From an uncultured Granulosicoccaceae bacterium (GTDB lineage Bacteria; Pseudomonadota; Gammaproteobacteria; Granulosicoccales; Granulosicoccaceae): DNA of 6,349 nt. The position numbers were made by a program, and so were the translations under genes. This document shows, one piece after another, positions 6,290 through 6,349 of the stretch; position 1 is the first letter of the stretch, and each line of letters opens with the position of its first letter. Under the pieces are notes generated by a model. That model ran no database searches. It was not told the DNA's origin and was given only the letters and a program-made list of their open reading frames with translations. The DNA lies in contig CALFBL010000310.1 of NCBI GenBank assembly GCA_937951695.1, positions 1-6,349 on the forward strand, given 5' to 3'.

Positions 6290-6349
6290 ATGGATAACCA
6301 ACCCAACGAAAACCACTCGCCCGATTGGGTACCCACTTTCGTGCTTGCC
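6290..6349 (+). CDS. Start of an unidentified gene, partial (runs off the right edge)
   Basis: The ATG at 6290 opens a frame with no stop to the window edge, giving 20 residues starting MDNQPNENHSPDWVP and turning hydrophobic at the end (TFVLA). It begins 37 bp after the lactonase-like gene on the same strand, with no terminator between them, so it may be the third gene of a lysR-led operon. A hydrophilic start followed by the onset of a hydrophobic stretch would fit a membrane protein such as a transporter, but 20 residues are far too few to tell. The ribosome binding site is weak (AGCGA near 6283-6287), and the real start could lie elsewhere. No function is assigned. Confidence 0.45.
   Translation, partial: MDNQPNENHSPDWVPTFVLA

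Noticed and set aside
6326..6335. Perfect 10-bp palindrome TGGGTACCCA near the right edge
   Set aside because: It lies within the partial frame starting at 6290, encoding Trp-Val-Pro; similar GGGTACCC sequences occur in the other coding regions, so it is probably chance.

Overview
The window looks like a chromosomal segment of a gammaproteobacterium. The basis is gene order (divergent lysR, then leuC-leuD-leuB-asd, an arrangement I remember from pseudomonads and relatives) and the protein types: a two-subunit bacterial isopropylmalate isomerase, an NAD-type isopropylmalate dehydrogenase, and an aspartate-semialdehyde dehydrogenase with an AVVGATGAVGE-type N-terminus. GC content looks moderate, around half or slightly above. 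Genus cannot be assigned by reading. There are no tRNA or rRNA genes, insertion sequences, CRISPR arrays or phage genes, and no sign of recent transfer.

Left two thirds, minus strand: a compact amino-acid biosynthesis operon read right to left. leuC (2783-4189) and leuD (2142-2786) overlap by 4 bp and encode the large and small subunits of 3-isopropylmalate dehydratase. leuB (1039-2130) follows after 11 bp and encodes 3-isopropylmalate dehydrogenase. asd (992 to the left edge, missing roughly its last ten codons) follows after 46 bp and encodes aspartate-semialdehyde dehydrogenase. Together they supply the second and third steps of leucine synthesis and the branch-point step for lysine/diaminopimelate, threonine and methionine. 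leuA is not in the window. The leuC start is best placed at the ATG at 4189, not the upstream GTG at 4204, because the GTG overlaps the Shine-Dalgarno sequence that serves the ATG.

Middle, 4190-4312: a 123-bp divergent intergenic region. It holds a good sigma70-like promoter candidate facing leuC, a weaker one facing lysR, and a GTGAT/ATCAC inverted repeat spanning both -35 elements. The predicted leuC leader is only about 28 nt, too short for a leader-peptide attenuator.

Right third, plus strand: a complete LysR-type regulator (4313-5191), then an SMP-30/gluconolactonase-family protein whose widest reading frame overlaps the lysR stop codon as TAATG. An internal GTG at 5212 has a much better Shine-Dalgarno sequence and is my preferred start. 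After 37 bp a further reading frame begins at 6290 and runs off the right edge.

The region is largely ordinary housekeeping sequence. I do not see a previously undescribed system. The points worth a second look are the shared regulatory region, the coupling of a lactonase-like gene to the LysR gene beside the leucine operon, and start-site and promoter questions.
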